Of a stretch of 64,000 nt of DNA, positions 11,451 to 20,270 are shown one piece after another. Every line of letters starts with the position of its first letter. Positions within the stretch are counted from its first letter, which is position 1. The notes beneath the pieces were generated by a model, which had not been told where the DNA came from, did no database searches, and saw only the letters and a program-made list of their open reading frames with translations. Source of the stretch: an uncultured Erythrobacter sp. (lineage in GTDB: Bacteria; Pseudomonadota; Alphaproteobacteria; Sphingomonadales; Sphingomonadaceae); assembly GCF_947492365.1 (NCBI RefSeq), contig NZ_CANLMB010000001.1, forward strand, positions 1,240,001 to 1,304,000, given 5' to 3'. Both the position numbers and the translations under genes were made by a program.

Positions 11451-12203
11451 ATGCGCGATGCCTACTTCGACGAACAGCGCTACGCCTTTTGGCATGAGCA
11501 TCGCTTTGGCGAGTTCTGGGCGCGGTTTGGGGGGATGCCGGATGTTGCTGGCAAGCGGATGATCGACTTTGGCTGCGGACGTGGCGGCATGGTCCAGCGC
11601 TTGATGGAGGCCGGGGCGGCTAGCGCGCTGGGGATCGAACTGGACGAGGATTACGTCGACTTCGCAACCCGCAAAGTCGCCAGCCAGTGGGACGGGCGGG
11701 CGCAATTTGTGGTCGATGACATCCGTGAAATGCAGCTGGAACAGGCGGATATTGTCGTCTCCTCCGACACGTTCGAGCATGTGATGAGCATTCCCGATAC
11801 GCTGCGCGCGGTAGTCAATGCTTGCAAGCCGGGGGGTGAGCTGTTCATCGGTTTCTCGCCGCTGTGGCACTCCCCCTTTGGCCATCATCACCTGATCAAT
11901 TCGCGCATCCCATGGGCGCATCTGCCGCGCAGCAGTCGCGCCTTTCTTGAGCGGCTGCGCGACGACAAAGGCAACCACCCGCACAGTATCCAGCAGCTCG
12001 GCTTTAACGGCGCGGTGCCGTCCGAATTTCGCGAGGCGCTCAAGGGCCTGCCGGTCGAAGTGATCTCGGCGCGCCGCAATCTCGCCAGCTCGCCGCTCAA
12101 GGCGCTTGCCCTGAAGGCGCTGCTGATCCCCTCGATCATCCCGGCGTTGGAAAAATTCGTGACTGTCGGCATCTACTGGCATTTGCGCCGGTTGAAGGGC
12201 TAA
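11451..12203 (+). CDS. SAM-dependent methyltransferase, class I
   Basis: This 250-residue protein has the motif I signature MIDFGCGRGGMVQRLMEAG (near residues 37-55), an acidic end of strand 2 (LGIELDEDYVDFA) and VDDIREM, followed by VVSSDTFEHVMSIPD as the motif IV/post-motif region. These place it among class I methyltransferases of the Methyltransf_11/23 type. The substrate is unknown. The next gene is a sugar-acetyltransferase-like protein, which suggests, but does not prove, action on a glycan or other surface molecule. The C-terminal 35 residues have some hydrophobic character. Confidence 0.85.
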   Translation: MRDAYFDEQRYAFWHEHRFGEFWARFGGMPDVAGKRMIDFGCGRGGMVQRLMEAGAASALGIELDEDYVDFATRKVASQWDGRAQFVVDDIREMQLEQADIVVSSDTFEHVMSIPDTLRAVVNACKPGGELFIGFSPLWHSPFGHHHLINSRIPWAHLPRSSRAFLERLRDDKGNHPHSIQQLGFNGAVPSEFREALKGLPVEVISARRNLASSPLKALALKALLIPSIIPALEKFVTVGIYWHLRRLKG

Positions 12204-12211
12204 AAGACCCC

Positions 12212-12772
12212 ATGCTCGCGAACCTGCGCACCCGTCTTTATGTCGTCCTTGCCGCACTGCGCCGCCAATATCTGCGCAGTGTGTGGGGCATGACTATCGG
12301 CAAGGGCGCGCGCATTTCGGGCAAGGCGCATCTCGACTACACCAACCCCAAGGGCGTCCATATCGGCGACTATACGATTGTGACGCCGGGCGCGCGGATC
12401 TTCACCCATGACTATGTCGGCGCGCATCATGACAATACGCATATCGGAAGTTGCTGTTTTATCGGCGCGAATGCGATCATCATGCCTGCGGTAAAAATCG
12501 GCGATCATTGCATCATCGCAGCTGGCAGCGTGGTCACCGGCCATGTTCCCGATGGAACCTTGGTTGCCGGAAACCCTGCGCGTATCGTGAAGACCGGGAT
12601 CGTGACCGGCCATTATGGCCGCACTGTTGACTGGGCTCCGGCCAGAAACGACGGCGCGCGTAATGTGCCAGAGCGGCAAATCAGCGATGGAAACCCTTCC
12701 GATCAGCCCCTAAAGGGGGCGCAACACAACCCTCACATGCCAGAAAAACGGGATTCTTCGACCAATGGCTGA
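12212..12772 (+). CDS. Hexapeptide-repeat acyltransferase
   Basis: This 186-residue protein has a left-handed beta-helix pattern of hexapeptide repeats (IGKGARISGKAHLDY, VHIGDYTIVTPGARI, IGSCCFIGANAIIMPAVKIG, CIIAAGSVVTG). The catalytic-type His lies in FTHDYVGAHHD, and the closing motif VPDGTLVAGNPARIVK is typical of acetyltransferases acting on sugars (WbbJ/LacA-like). The acceptor is unknown. The C-terminal 40 residues are polar, and the last 8 bp overlap the lpdA start. It probably works with the preceding methyltransferase. Confidence 0.85.
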   Translation: MLANLRTRLYVVLAALRRQYLRSVWGMTIGKGARISGKAHLDYTNPKGVHIGDYTIVTPGARIFTHDYVGAHHDNTHIGSCCFIGANAIIMPAVKIGDHCIIAAGSVVTGHVPDGTLVAGNPARIVKTGIVTGHYGRTVDWAPARNDGARNVPERQISDGNPSDQPLKGAQHNPHMPEKRDSSTNG

Positions 12773-14183
12773 CCATTCTTACGACTATGATTGCCTTGTA
12801 ATCGGCGCTGGCCCCGGCGGCTATGTTGCTGCGATCCGCGCTGCGCAACTGGGGCTGAAGACCGCCTGCGTGGAAAGCCGCGAGACACTGGGCGGCACGT
12901 GCCTCAATGTCGGCTGCATCCCGTCCAAGGCTCTCCTCCACGCCTCGGAACTGTTCGAGGAAGCCGAAGGCGGCCACTTCGCCACCTGGGGCATCGACGC
13001 CAAAGCGACATTCGATCTCAGCAAAATGATGGGCGAGAAAGTCAGCGCGGTTGGCGATCTCACCAAAGGCATCGAATTCCTGTTCAAGAAGAACAAGGTC
13101 ACCTGGCTCAAGGGCCTCGGCTCGTTCGAGGATGCGCACACGGTCAAGGTCGGCGACGAGACCGTTACGGCCAAGGACATCGTGATTGCGACCGGTTCCT
13201 CGGTGACTCCCCTGCCCGGCGTCGAAGTTGACAATGCCAAGGGGCGGATCGTCGATTCCACCGGCGCGCTCGAACTGGACGAAGTGCCTGAGCACCTTGT
13301 CGTGATCGGCGGCGGCGTCATCGGGCTGGAGCTTGGCAGCGTGTGGCGGCGTCTTGGCGCGAAAGTCACCGTGGTCGAATTCCTCGACCAGCTGCTCCCC
13401 GGAATGGACGGCGAAGTGCGCAAGGAAGCGGGCAAGCTGTTCAAGAAGCAGGGCATGGAACTGATGCTCGGCCACAAGGTCACCGGCGCCAGTGTGAAGG
13501 GTAAGAATGTCTCGCTGACCGTCGAAAAATCGGCTGGCGGTGACGAGCAGACGATCAAGGCAAGCCATGTGCTGGTCGCCATCGGTCGCCGTCCCAACAC
13601 AGACGGCCTCGCGCTCGACAAGGCCGGTTTGCAGGTCAACAATCGTGGTCAGATCGAGATCGACCACGACTTCCGCACCGGAGTCGAAGGTGTCTGGGCG
13701 ATCGGCGATGTCGTCCCCGGCCCAATGCTCGCGCACAAAGCCGAAGATGAAGGCGTCGCAGTGGCAGAGAACATCGCAGGCGAGACCGGCATCGTGAACC
13801 ACGATGTGATCCCCAGCGTCGTCTACACCATGCCCGAAATCGCAGGCGTGGGCCTGACGCTTGAAGAAGCGATCGAAAAGGCTGGCGGCGACAAGTCCAA
13901 GGTCAATGTCGGCAAGTTCCCCATGATGGCCAATTCCCGCGCCAAGGCGAACCGCGACACCGATGGCTTCGTCAAGGTGATCGCCGACGCCGAAACCGAC
14001 CGCGTTCTGGGCGTGTGGATGATCGCCAGCATTGCCGGCACCATGATCGCGCAGGCAGCACAAGCCATGGAATTCGGCGCAACGTCGGAAGACATCGCCT
14101 ACACCTGCCACGCCCACCCCACCCACGCCGAAGCCTTCAAGGAAGCGGCAATGGCGGTGACCGGCAAGCCGATCCATATGTAA
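12765..14183 (+). CDS. lpdA: Dihydrolipoyl dehydrogenase (E3)
   Basis: This 472-residue FAD flavoprotein reoxidises the lipoyl groups of SucB with NAD+. It shows the FAD-binding VIGAGPGGYVAAIRAAQLG, the redox disulphide Cys46/Cys51 in GGTCLNVGCIPSK, the NAD-binding GGGVIGLELGSVWRRLGA, and the C-terminal HAHPTHAEAFKEAA with the catalytic His-Glu pair. The start overlaps the acyltransferase gene by 8 bp. Its place at the end of the sucAB cluster suggests service to oxoglutarate dehydrogenase, though E3 is commonly shared with pyruvate dehydrogenase. Confidence 0.97.
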   Translation: MADHSYDYDCLVIGAGPGGYVAAIRAAQLGLKTACVESRETLGGTCLNVGCIPSKALLHASELFEEAEGGHFATWGIDAKATFDLSKMMGEKVSAVGDLTKGIEFLFKKNKVTWLKGLGSFEDAHTVKVGDETVTAKDIVIATGSSVTPLPGVEVDNAKGRIVDSTGALELDEVPEHLVVIGGGVIGLELGSVWRRLGAKVTVVEFLDQLLPGMDGEVRKEAGKLFKKQGMELMLGHKVTGASVKGKNVSLTVEKSAGGDEQTIKASHVLVAIGRRPNTDGLALDKAGLQVNNRGQIEIDHDFRTGVEGVWAIGDVVPGPMLAHKAEDEGVAVAENIAGETGIVNHDVIPSVVYTMPEIAGVGLTLEEAIEKAGGDKSKVNVGKFPMMANSRAKANRDTDGFVKVIADAETDRVLGVWMIASIAGTMIAQAAQAMEFGATSEDIAYTCHAHPTHAEAFKEAAMAVTGKPIHM

Positions 14184-14253
14184 GCCTCGCAATTATGGGG
14201 TGGATTGGGCGCGCGCTCCTGTTAGTCCTGCAAGGCAACGGGAGACGACAGAC

Positions 14254-15612
14254 ATGGCCTATCCGCAACTGACCGACAAACCCGGCGCGCTTGAGACCGC
14301 TGCTGCTATTCGCGCGGGCGAGCTCAGTGTTGCGGAAGCGGTCGATGCTGCGATCACGCGGATCGAGCATTTCGATGCCGAGGTAAACGCGCTGGCCGTG
14401 CCTGATTTCGAGCGCGCGGTTGAGACTGCCAAGGCTATGGACCGCGATGGTCCCACAGGCGACCAACCTCTCTTCGGCGTGCCGATGACGGTCAAGGAAA
14501 GCTTTGACATTGCCGGTCTTAAGACCTGCTGGGGATATGAGGAGCTGACCGACTACGTCGCCACTCGCGATTCCGACCTCGTGCGGCGGATGAAGGCCGC
14601 GGGTGCGGTCATTCTCGGCAAGACCAACGTACCCATCGACCTTGCCGACTGGCAGAGCTTCAACGCGGTCTATGGCCGCACCACCAACCCGCATAACGCT
14701 GAGCGCTCGCCCGGCGGATCGTCAGGGGGCAGCGCAGCAGCGGTGGCCAGCGGCATGGTCGCTGCCGAGTTCGGGACCGACATTGGCGGTTCTGTGCGCG
14801 TGCCTGCGCATTTCTGCGGCGTGTGGGGGCACAAGACCACTTGGGGCCTTGTCTCTAGACAGGGTCATGACCACCCGCAAATGGCGCGGCGCAAGGGTTT
14901 TGTCGCCGCGCATGACGGCGTGCTCTCGATTGCAGGGCCATATGCGCGCAATCCAGAGGATCTGGCGATCCTGACGCAGATCGGGGCGCAATATCCACTC
15001 ACAGCTCGCCGCAAACCCATTGCGGAGTGCAAGTTCCTCGCGATCACCGAATATCCCGGCGCTCCGGTTGATGCCTCGGTTGCCGAGCCGACTGAGGCGG
15101 CGATTGATACGCTCCAGGCTGCTGGAATAAAGATCGACCGCGCAAGCAGCCTGGTGCCCGATCTGGAGGCGCAGCAGGCGCAATATCTGCGCATGCTCAA
15201 CACAGCGAAGGCTCGCGGCGGCCCCGCACCGAACGGCAAACGCGCGACCGCAACCGACTGGTTCGATCTACTTGATGAGCAAGCGGTTAAGCAGTTTGAA
15301 TGGGCGCGCTTGTTCGAGGAATACGACTTTGTCCTCGCCCCGCCCGCTCCAGTGCTGGCGATCAGGCATCTTGACGAGGCGGTGTTCAAAGGCACGATCT
15401 GCGTCAACGGACAGGATATTCCGGCGGCAACCGGCCTTGCATGGGCGGGCATTGCGACTTTCCCAAATCTGCCCTCCACGGTCCTGCCCATCGGCAGCGG
15501 CCTGTATGAAGGCGCCGAACTTCCCTGCGGCATGCAGGTCATGGGTCCTTGGATGAGCGACCTCGACTGCATCCATGCGGCGGGCGAAATCTCCAGCATT
15601 CTGCACGGATAG
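14254..15612 (+). CDS. Amidase (amidase-signature family)
   Basis: This 452-residue hydrolase has the Ser-cisSer-Lys triad of the family: Lys in GVPMTVKESFD, the Gly/Ser-rich ERSPGGSSGGSAAAVASG core, and the nucleophile Ser in GTDIGGSVRVPAHFCG. Family members hydrolyse amides (for example indoleacetamide or acylamides); GatA is unlikely because no gatB or gatC is nearby. The ATG at 14254 has the site GGGAGACGACAGAC upstream. The start lies 70 bp after lpdA and the next gene starts 4 bp after its stop. The substrate cannot be read from the sequence. Confidence 0.88.
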   Translation: MAYPQLTDKPGALETAAAIRAGELSVAEAVDAAITRIEHFDAEVNALAVPDFERAVETAKAMDRDGPTGDQPLFGVPMTVKESFDIAGLKTCWGYEELTDYVATRDSDLVRRMKAAGAVILGKTNVPIDLADWQSFNAVYGRTTNPHNAERSPGGSSGGSAAAVASGMVAAEFGTDIGGSVRVPAHFCGVWGHKTTWGLVSRQGHDHPQMARRKGFVAAHDGVLSIAGPYARNPEDLAILTQIGAQYPLTARRKPIAECKFLAITEYPGAPVDASVAEPTEAAIDTLQAAGIKIDRASSLVPDLEAQQAQYLRMLNTAKARGGPAPNGKRATATDWFDLLDEQAVKQFEWARLFEEYDFVLAPPAPVLAIRHLDEAVFKGTICVNGQDIPAATGLAWAGIATFPNLPSTVLPIGSGLYEGAELPCGMQVMGPWMSDLDCIHAAGEISSILHG

Positions 15613-15616
15613 AGAC

Positions 15617-16324
15617 ATGGCAAAAACAATGCGGAACTTCGCCAAGTGGCACATCTGGCTTGGCTGGCTGGTCGGGGTGCCGGTGGTGATGTGGACCGCG
15701 ACCGGCCTCTACATGGTCGCCAAGCCGATTGAGGAAGTGCGCGGCAATCACCTGCGCATCGCGGTTGAGGAAGAAGCGCCATTAGTGCTCGAAGACAGCA
15801 CGCTCGCAACGGCAGAGGCCAATCTGCGCGAGATGCGCGTCGCGATGCAGGATGGGCGCGCAGTGGCTCTGCTAACCGATATGGACGGCGTGACCACCCG
15901 CGTCGATGTCGCGAGCGGGGAACCGATCCCTGCCCTCACCGCCGAGGATGCGCGCGCGCTCACCGCCGAGCGGATCGTGGGCGGAGACAAGGTGCGCGCT
16001 GTCACCTTCTTCGAGGCCGATGAAGTGCCCTTCGACTTCCGCCGCCCGATGCCGGTGTGGCAAGTCGCGCTGGAGGACGGCGCGCATATCTATATCGGGC
16101 GCGATACCGGCCAGATCGAGGCGGTGCGCACAAGCTGGTGGCGCGGGTTCGACTTCATGTGGGGGCTGCACATTATGGACCTCAAGACCCGCTCGGACAC
16201 CAGCCACCCGATCCTGATCCTGTTCGCCGCGCTTTCGCTGATCGGAGCGCTGATGGGCTGCGTGCTGATGTTCCGCCGCCGCCGCGCGAGGGTGCGAGTG
16301 TCCAAAGAACAAGCCGCGCAATGA
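15617..16324 (+). CDS. PepSY-domain membrane protein, 235 aa
   Basis: An N-terminal membrane segment (about residues 14-36, IWLGWLVGVPVVMWTATGLYM) and a C-terminal one (about 200-220) flank a periplasmic region with two PepSY-like halves, one of which reads DGAHIYIGRDTGQIEAV. This layout matches PepSY-associated TM proteins, some of which act in iron uptake or reduction. The ATG at 15617 follows AGAGAC, and the TGA overlaps the ATG of the next gene (ATGA). The functional link to iron is family knowledge only. Confidence 0.75.
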   Translation: MAKTMRNFAKWHIWLGWLVGVPVVMWTATGLYMVAKPIEEVRGNHLRIAVEEEAPLVLEDSTLATAEANLREMRVAMQDGRAVALLTDMDGVTTRVDVASGEPIPALTAEDARALTAERIVGGDKVRAVTFFEADEVPFDFRRPMPVWQVALEDGAHIYIGRDTGQIEAVRTSWWRGFDFMWGLHIMDLKTRSDTSHPILILFAALSLIGALMGCVLMFRRRRARVRVSKEQAAQ

Positions 16325-16989
16325 ACGAAGCGGTCCTCACCCCGATCCTTGACTGGCTCGACATGGTGGGCATCGCGGTCTTTGCGCTGTCGGGAGCTTT
16401 GGTCGCGGCGCGCGAGCGGCAAACCTTTGTGACCATGGGCTTCTTCGCGCTGGTCACAGGCGTTGGCGGAGGCACTTTGCGCGACCTGTTGATCGACGCG
16501 CCGGTGTTCTGGATGACCGATCCGTGGGTCGCGGTGATCTGCCTGGCGACCGCGCTGATTGTCTGGTTCACGCCGGTGCGGATGTGGGATGGCAAGCTGC
16601 TCGATTATGCCGATGCGGTGGGGCTTGCGGCCTATGCTGTGCTCGGCAGCGCGAAGGCGATAGCCTACGGCATTCCGCCTGTGCCCGCCGCGCTTATGGG
16701 GATCATCACAGGCTGTGTGGGCGGAGTGATCCGCGATGTGGTCGCAGGCCGACCTTCCATCATTGTGCAGCCAGAGCTCTATGTCACCGCCGCCGCACAG
16801 AGCGCGGTTCTAACCGTTCTCGGCATGCAGCTTGCCGCATATCTGGGCGTCGCCGACGCGATTGTCTGGGGCATTGCCTTTATCGCCGGATTTGCGCTGC
16901 GGGCCGCGGCGATCCGGTTCGAGCTGGGTCTGCCGAGTTACGGGAGAGGTTCAAAAACCCCTCCCGATGACCCGTTTCAGTCCGAGTAG
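16321..16989 (+). CDS. TRIC-type cation channel family protein (YicG-like)
   Basis: This 222-residue protein has about seven hydrophobic segments arranged as two similar halves. Repeated motifs are FALSGALVAARER with GVGGGTLRDLLI in the first half, and AVLGSAKAI with GCVGGVIRDVVAGRPSI in the second. The GG(G/V)xxRD pairs are hallmarks of the UPF0126/TRIC family, whose prokaryotic members form trimeric potassium channels. It starts by a 4-bp overlap with the PepSY gene, so the two are probably co-transcribed. Its 3-prime end overlaps the convergent downstream gene by 13 bp. Confidence 0.88.
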   Translation: MNEAVLTPILDWLDMVGIAVFALSGALVAARERQTFVTMGFFALVTGVGGGTLRDLLIDAPVFWMTDPWVAVICLATALIVWFTPVRMWDGKLLDYADAVGLAAYAVLGSAKAIAYGIPPVPAALMGIITGCVGGVIRDVVAGRPSIIVQPELYVTAAAQSAVLTVLGMQLAAYLGVADAIVWGIAFIAGFALRAAAIRFELGLPSYGRGSKTPPDDPFQSE

Positions 16990-17762
16990 GTTTCTTCGCC
17001 CGGCAGCGGACCGCCGGGATAGGCCGGAAGCGGCTCGTCGCTTTCTTCAGCCGGTGCGGGAGCCTGATAGGCCTGCTGACCGCGCACAGCAGCGCGTGCA
17101 TCGGCATAGGACTGGTCCGAATATTGCCCGTCAGCCGCGCCCAAAGAACTATCCGAAAATCCGCTGTAATCGATGTTCGAGATGCGGCCGTCATTGTCGA
17201 TCTGGCAGGTGAAGCCCGATCCGTTGAACAGCGTGCCCGACACCGTCCAGCCCGAAGCCGTGCGGCTGGCATTGTCGACGCTGTCCACGCGGACATCGCG
17301 CTCAATCTCGCCCATGCATTGCGACACGGCGCTGTCGAGGCCCGATCCGCTGGATGAGCGCGGGTTGGAGCGGCGGCGGTCATCATAGCGGCGATTGTCA
17401 TCGTCGCGGCGTTCATAGCGGCGGTCGCGGTAGCGCTCACGCTCGCGGTTGTTGTTGCTCGCAGCGCTGGCAATGGCGGCAATACCGCCAAGCACCAACA
17501 CGCCTGCAAGAACGTCTCCGCCGCGAATCCGGCCACGGCGATAGCGGCGATAACGGCGGCGGTGATACTCGCTCGCCTCGGCCTCGCCTCGATAGATGTC
17601 GGTGTCGAACGCTCCGCCAGTGCCAAAGTCCAGCTGAGCGGCGCTGATCGCAGTAGTCGAACTTGCGCTCGTCGCCAGATCAGCCGCCTGTGCTGGGGTT
17701 GCCGTGAAAGTCGCTGCGGCGGCAATACCGGCCAGCAATGCGATGGTTTTGATGTGAGCCAT
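16977..17762 (-). CDS. Secreted Arg/Tyr-rich protein, 261 aa (paralogue 1)
   Basis: The start ATG at 17762 gives a signal peptide (MAHIKTIALLAGIAAAATFT, cleaved near AQA). The mature part contains a Tyr/Arg-rich run (YRRYRRGRIRGGD), then a glycine-containing hydrophobic segment (GDVLAGVLVLGGIAAIASAA), then an Arg/Asp-rich stretch and a C-terminal domain with two Cys (SQCMGEI and FTCQIDNDG). The same order occurs in the next gene at 17958, so the two are paralogues. The C-terminus is Pro/Glu-rich. Proteins of this design are common in sphingomonads, with no assigned function. The hydrophobic Gly-zipper-like segment suggests a membrane or oligomer role. Confidence 0.75.
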   Translation of the reverse strand: MAHIKTIALLAGIAAAATFTATPAQAADLATSASSTTAISAAQLDFGTGGAFDTDIYRGEAEASEYHRRRYRRYRRGRIRGGDVLAGVLVLGGIAAIASAASNNNRERERYRDRRYERRDDDNRRYDDRRRSNPRSSSGSGLDSAVSQCMGEIERDVRVDSVDNASRTASGWTVSGTLFNGSGFTCQIDNDGRISNIDYSGFSDSSLGAADGQYSDQSYADARAAVRGQQAYQAPAPAEESDEPLPAYPGGPLPGEETYSD

Positions 17763-17906
17763 GGTCACTCCCTCCTGTTGGGTTGCACATATCATGTACG
17801 CGCCAGTTTCCTAGAAAGGCGGCCACCACTCGCCCAGATGTGACACGCGCATAGGCGGCGCAGGCTTGATCTTACCTGAACCGCCAACGGGGTGCGGCCA
17901 AAGATA

Positions 17907-17932
17907 CGGGGCGGGTTCGAAAACCCGCCCCG
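17907..17932 (-). terminator. Perfect 11-bp GC hairpin downstream of the 183-aa secreted protein gene
   Basis: CGGGGCGGGTT, loop CGAA, AACCCGCCCCG. On the minus strand it follows the stop of the gene at 17958 by 25 bases and is followed by TATCTTT, so a terminator is likely although the T tract is weak. Confidence 0.6.
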
Positions 17933-17957
17933 CTGGTGGAGAAGATGGGGTCCGCTA

Positions 17958-18509
17958 TCAGCGAAGACCCTGAATGCCGCGGAATTCGATCTGCGGGCGG
18001 TTGCCGCGTTCAACGTAGCAGGTGAAGCGGCCGCGGTCGGCATTGCGGCCACGATAGCCACGCGCACCTTCGACAACCATCCGGCCACGGACACGGAAGC
18101 CATAACGGGTCCGGTCAATGTCGCGGATCTCGGTCACATCGGCATAGCGCCAGCCACCGAACCTGCGCGCTTGTCGCTCAGCCCTGCGGATACAACGCTG
18201 AACAGCGCGCTCAGCTCCGCCGCGATAGCCTTGATTGCCGCGATAACCGCGATTGCCGTCATAACCGTTGCCGCGATAGTCGCGATCACGATAGCGCCGG
18301 TCGCGCCGATCATCGTTGTCAAAGGCACCGGCGAGGGCGGCAAGTCCGCCGATAATTACGGCGCCGGCGATCACATCGCCTGCATCAATGCCGCGGTCGC
18401 GGTGGCCACGATCATCAGCCATTGCAGGGGTTGCAGACGCCAGGGCCATCGCGCCAGCCGCGACAGTCCCGAAGGCGCCCTTGGTCAGAGTCTTTTTGAG
18501 AGTCTTCAT
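17958..18509 (-). CDS. Secreted Arg/Tyr/Gly-rich protein, 183 aa (paralogue 2)
   Basis: A signal peptide (first about 31 residues, ending in ATPAMA) precedes GIDAGDVIAGAVIIGGLAALAG, which matches the Gly-containing hydrophobic segment of the neighbouring protein at 16977. Next comes a repeat region of Arg, Tyr, Asp and Gly (RRYRDRDYRGNGYDG and similar) and a C-terminal domain with two Cys (QRCIRRA and FTCYVER). The shared order of signal peptide, Gly-zipper-like segment, charged region and two-Cys domain shows duplication and divergence. The location is probably periplasmic or outer membrane; the role is unknown. Confidence 0.78.
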   Translation of the reverse strand: MKTLKKTLTKGAFGTVAAGAMALASATPAMADDRGHRDRGIDAGDVIAGAVIIGGLAALAGAFDNDDRRDRRYRDRDYRGNGYDGNRGYRGNQGYRGGAERAVQRCIRRAERQARRFGGWRYADVTEIRDIDRTRYGFRVRGRMVVEGARGYRGRNADRGRFTCYVERGNRPQIEFRGIQGLR

Positions 18510-18608
18510 GGGTTCATCCTCGGGTTCGCGCCGATGCGGGATTGCTTCGGCGTTGAACCCCTTATGGATGATTCGCTGTGTGCTAAGTCTGACTGGCTCT
18601 AGCAGCTT

Positions 18609-18640
18609 TTGTTCAGGTTTATGGCTATTTTTCTGAACAA
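18609..18640. repeat. 8-bp inverted repeat upstream of the secreted protein gene
   Basis: TTGTTCAG at 18609-18616 and CTGAACAA at 18633-18640 are perfect inverted copies, 100-130 bases upstream of the gene starting at 18509. It could be an operator or a weak hairpin; nothing decides between them. Confidence 0.4.
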
Positions 18641-18709
18641 CGCGTCTGGGAGGCGGCTTATCGCGTCAGAATGTGCGCCGCTGATAGGGGCCGGTGGATG
18701 AGCGCTCGA

Positions 18710-20143
18710 TTAATCGGAGCCGCCTTCCTCCAAAGCTGCCAGCACATCGCGGGTGAAGGCTGCGATATCAAAGCGCGTGCCCACCATATCCTCGCCCCGC
18801 CGCACGATCACGACATCGCGGCTGGGCACGACCACGACATATTGCCCGCGATTGCCGCGCGCTGCGAAAGCGTCGTCGGGAATGCCCTCGAAAGCATTGC
18901 CTTCGGGCCTGCGGAACGTCCACCAGCCCGCGCCATAGCCCCAATCGGTGCCCTCGGGCTGCGGGCCGCTGGGGTCGGAGATGTATTCGACCCAGCCTTC
19001 GGGGAGGATGCGCTCGCCATCCCAGACCCCGTCATTCAAATAGAGCTGGCCCAACCGCCCCAGATCGCGCGCGGTCGACCACACCTGACTTGAAAGCACA
19101 TAGCCGCCGCGCCAATCGGTCTCGGCGATCGTCCGGTCCATCCCAAAGCGGGAAAGCAGATCCTCTGCCCCATAATAGCCGAGAAACCGGTCCACGGTTC
19201 TCACCGCGAGCAACGTGTCGTTATTCGCATAGCGAAACACCGTTCCCGGCGCATGAACGACCGGCCAGCGCATTGCGGTTTCGTCAACCGTGCTGCCACC
19301 CCAGTAGAGCGGGTCGGTGCGGTTGCCGGGAGTGTCCGAGTAGCGGCCAGTTGCCATACGCAAAGCATGATCGATTGTAATTTGGTTGCGCAGGTCAGGC
19401 GCCCCGCCCTGCCTCCAGTAATTCAGCCCAATCGGCTCGTTCACATCGATGCCGTCCGCCAGCAATCCTATGCCGACAAGAGTTGAAGCAATGCTCTTGG
19501 CAACCGACCAGGTGCGCTGCGGCGTGTCTGCACCGAAACCCTGAGCGTAACGCTCCATGATGATGGCGTCGCCTCGTATGACGAGCGCTGCTGTGGTGCG
19601 CGATCCTTCGCCATAGCTCATGTCAAAGGCAGCATCGCCAAGGCGGTCCTTGGCCGAGCCGCTCAAGACTGCTGAATTCGTGGTCCATCCGTCATCAGCA
19701 ACGTTTGCATTGGCGCTCTCCGCACTGAGAGGGAGCGGCTCGGCAAGCGATGCACCGATGGGCTCGACATAACACCCGCCATTAACGGACTGCGTCGCAG
19801 CGCGCGCAGGCATGTCATCCGCCCATTCGACCCGGACCTGATAGACAGGTGGATTGGCCATCCCGTCCACCGAGTAGCGCACGATCTCATAAGGAAGGTC
19901 CCGAATGATCGGATCGAGCACAGGATAGATGCCCGTCAATTCCCACTCATGGACGCTCTCTTCTGTCCGCGAGCCTCCCAATCGTTCCGACGTCGCCATC
20001 GCGCTGCACAACATCATCGCCTTGTAACCCGCCGCGAGTGCGTAGTTGTAGCGGTCGTCGAGCCGCTCTTGCGCGCTCTGTGCGGAGGCTGTGGTGGTGA
20101 GCGCGAGGGCGGCGGTGGCTGCTAGGCTGAGGAGTGTCTTCAT
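18710..20143 (-). CDS. Serine hydrolase, class C beta-lactamase fold
   Basis: This 477-residue protein has a signal peptide (MKTLLSLAATAALALTTTAS). The N-terminal 150 residues contain GYKAMMLCSAMATSERLGGS, and the catalytic domain follows. The SxxK motif is at residues 213-216 (TWSVAKSIAS) and the YxN motif is in FRYANNDTL. These residues define class C beta-lactamase, esterase and 6-aminohexanoate-dimer hydrolase relatives. The C-terminal RGNRGQYVVVVPSRDVVIVR fits the third motif strand. Esterase or peptidase activity is more likely than true lactam resistance, but that is inference. The start at 20143 follows directly from the signal peptide; the frame is open further upstream, into rplQ. 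Confidence 0.85.
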   Translation of the reverse strand: MKTLLSLAATAALALTTTASAQSAQERLDDRYNYALAAGYKAMMLCSAMATSERLGGSRTEESVHEWELTGIYPVLDPIIRDLPYEIVRYSVDGMANPPVYQVRVEWADDMPARAATQSVNGGCYVEPIGASLAEPLPLSAESANANVADDGWTTNSAVLSGSAKDRLGDAAFDMSYGEGSRTTAALVIRGDAIIMERYAQGFGADTPQRTWSVAKSIASTLVGIGLLADGIDVNEPIGLNYWRQGGAPDLRNQITIDHALRMATGRYSDTPGNRTDPLYWGGSTVDETAMRWPVVHAPGTVFRYANNDTLLAVRTVDRFLGYYGAEDLLSRFGMDRTIAETDWRGGYVLSSQVWSTARDLGRLGQLYLNDGVWDGERILPEGWVEYISDPSGPQPEGTDWGYGAGWWTFRRPEGNAFEGIPDDAFAARGNRGQYVVVVPSRDVVIVRRGEDMVGTRFDIAAFTRDVLAALEEGGSD

Positions 20144-20184
20144 GGGCGCAGACCCTAAGCCCGCTCCCCGATCAATCAAGCACG

Positions 20185-20222
20185 CAAAAGGAAAGGGGCC
20201 GGCGGATTGCTCCGCCAGCCCC
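20185..20222 (-). terminator. Terminator of the rpsM-rplQ unit
   Basis: GGGGCTGGCGGA, loop GCAA, TCCGCCGGCCCC on the minus strand forms a 12-position stem with one mismatch, followed by TTTCCTTTTG. It lies about 50 bases after the rplQ stop and is a clear rho-independent terminator. Confidence 0.85.
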
Positions 20223-20270
20223 TCAGTCCCTATGCTGCCCGCATAGCGCAGGCACGCATGGATTGGCAAA

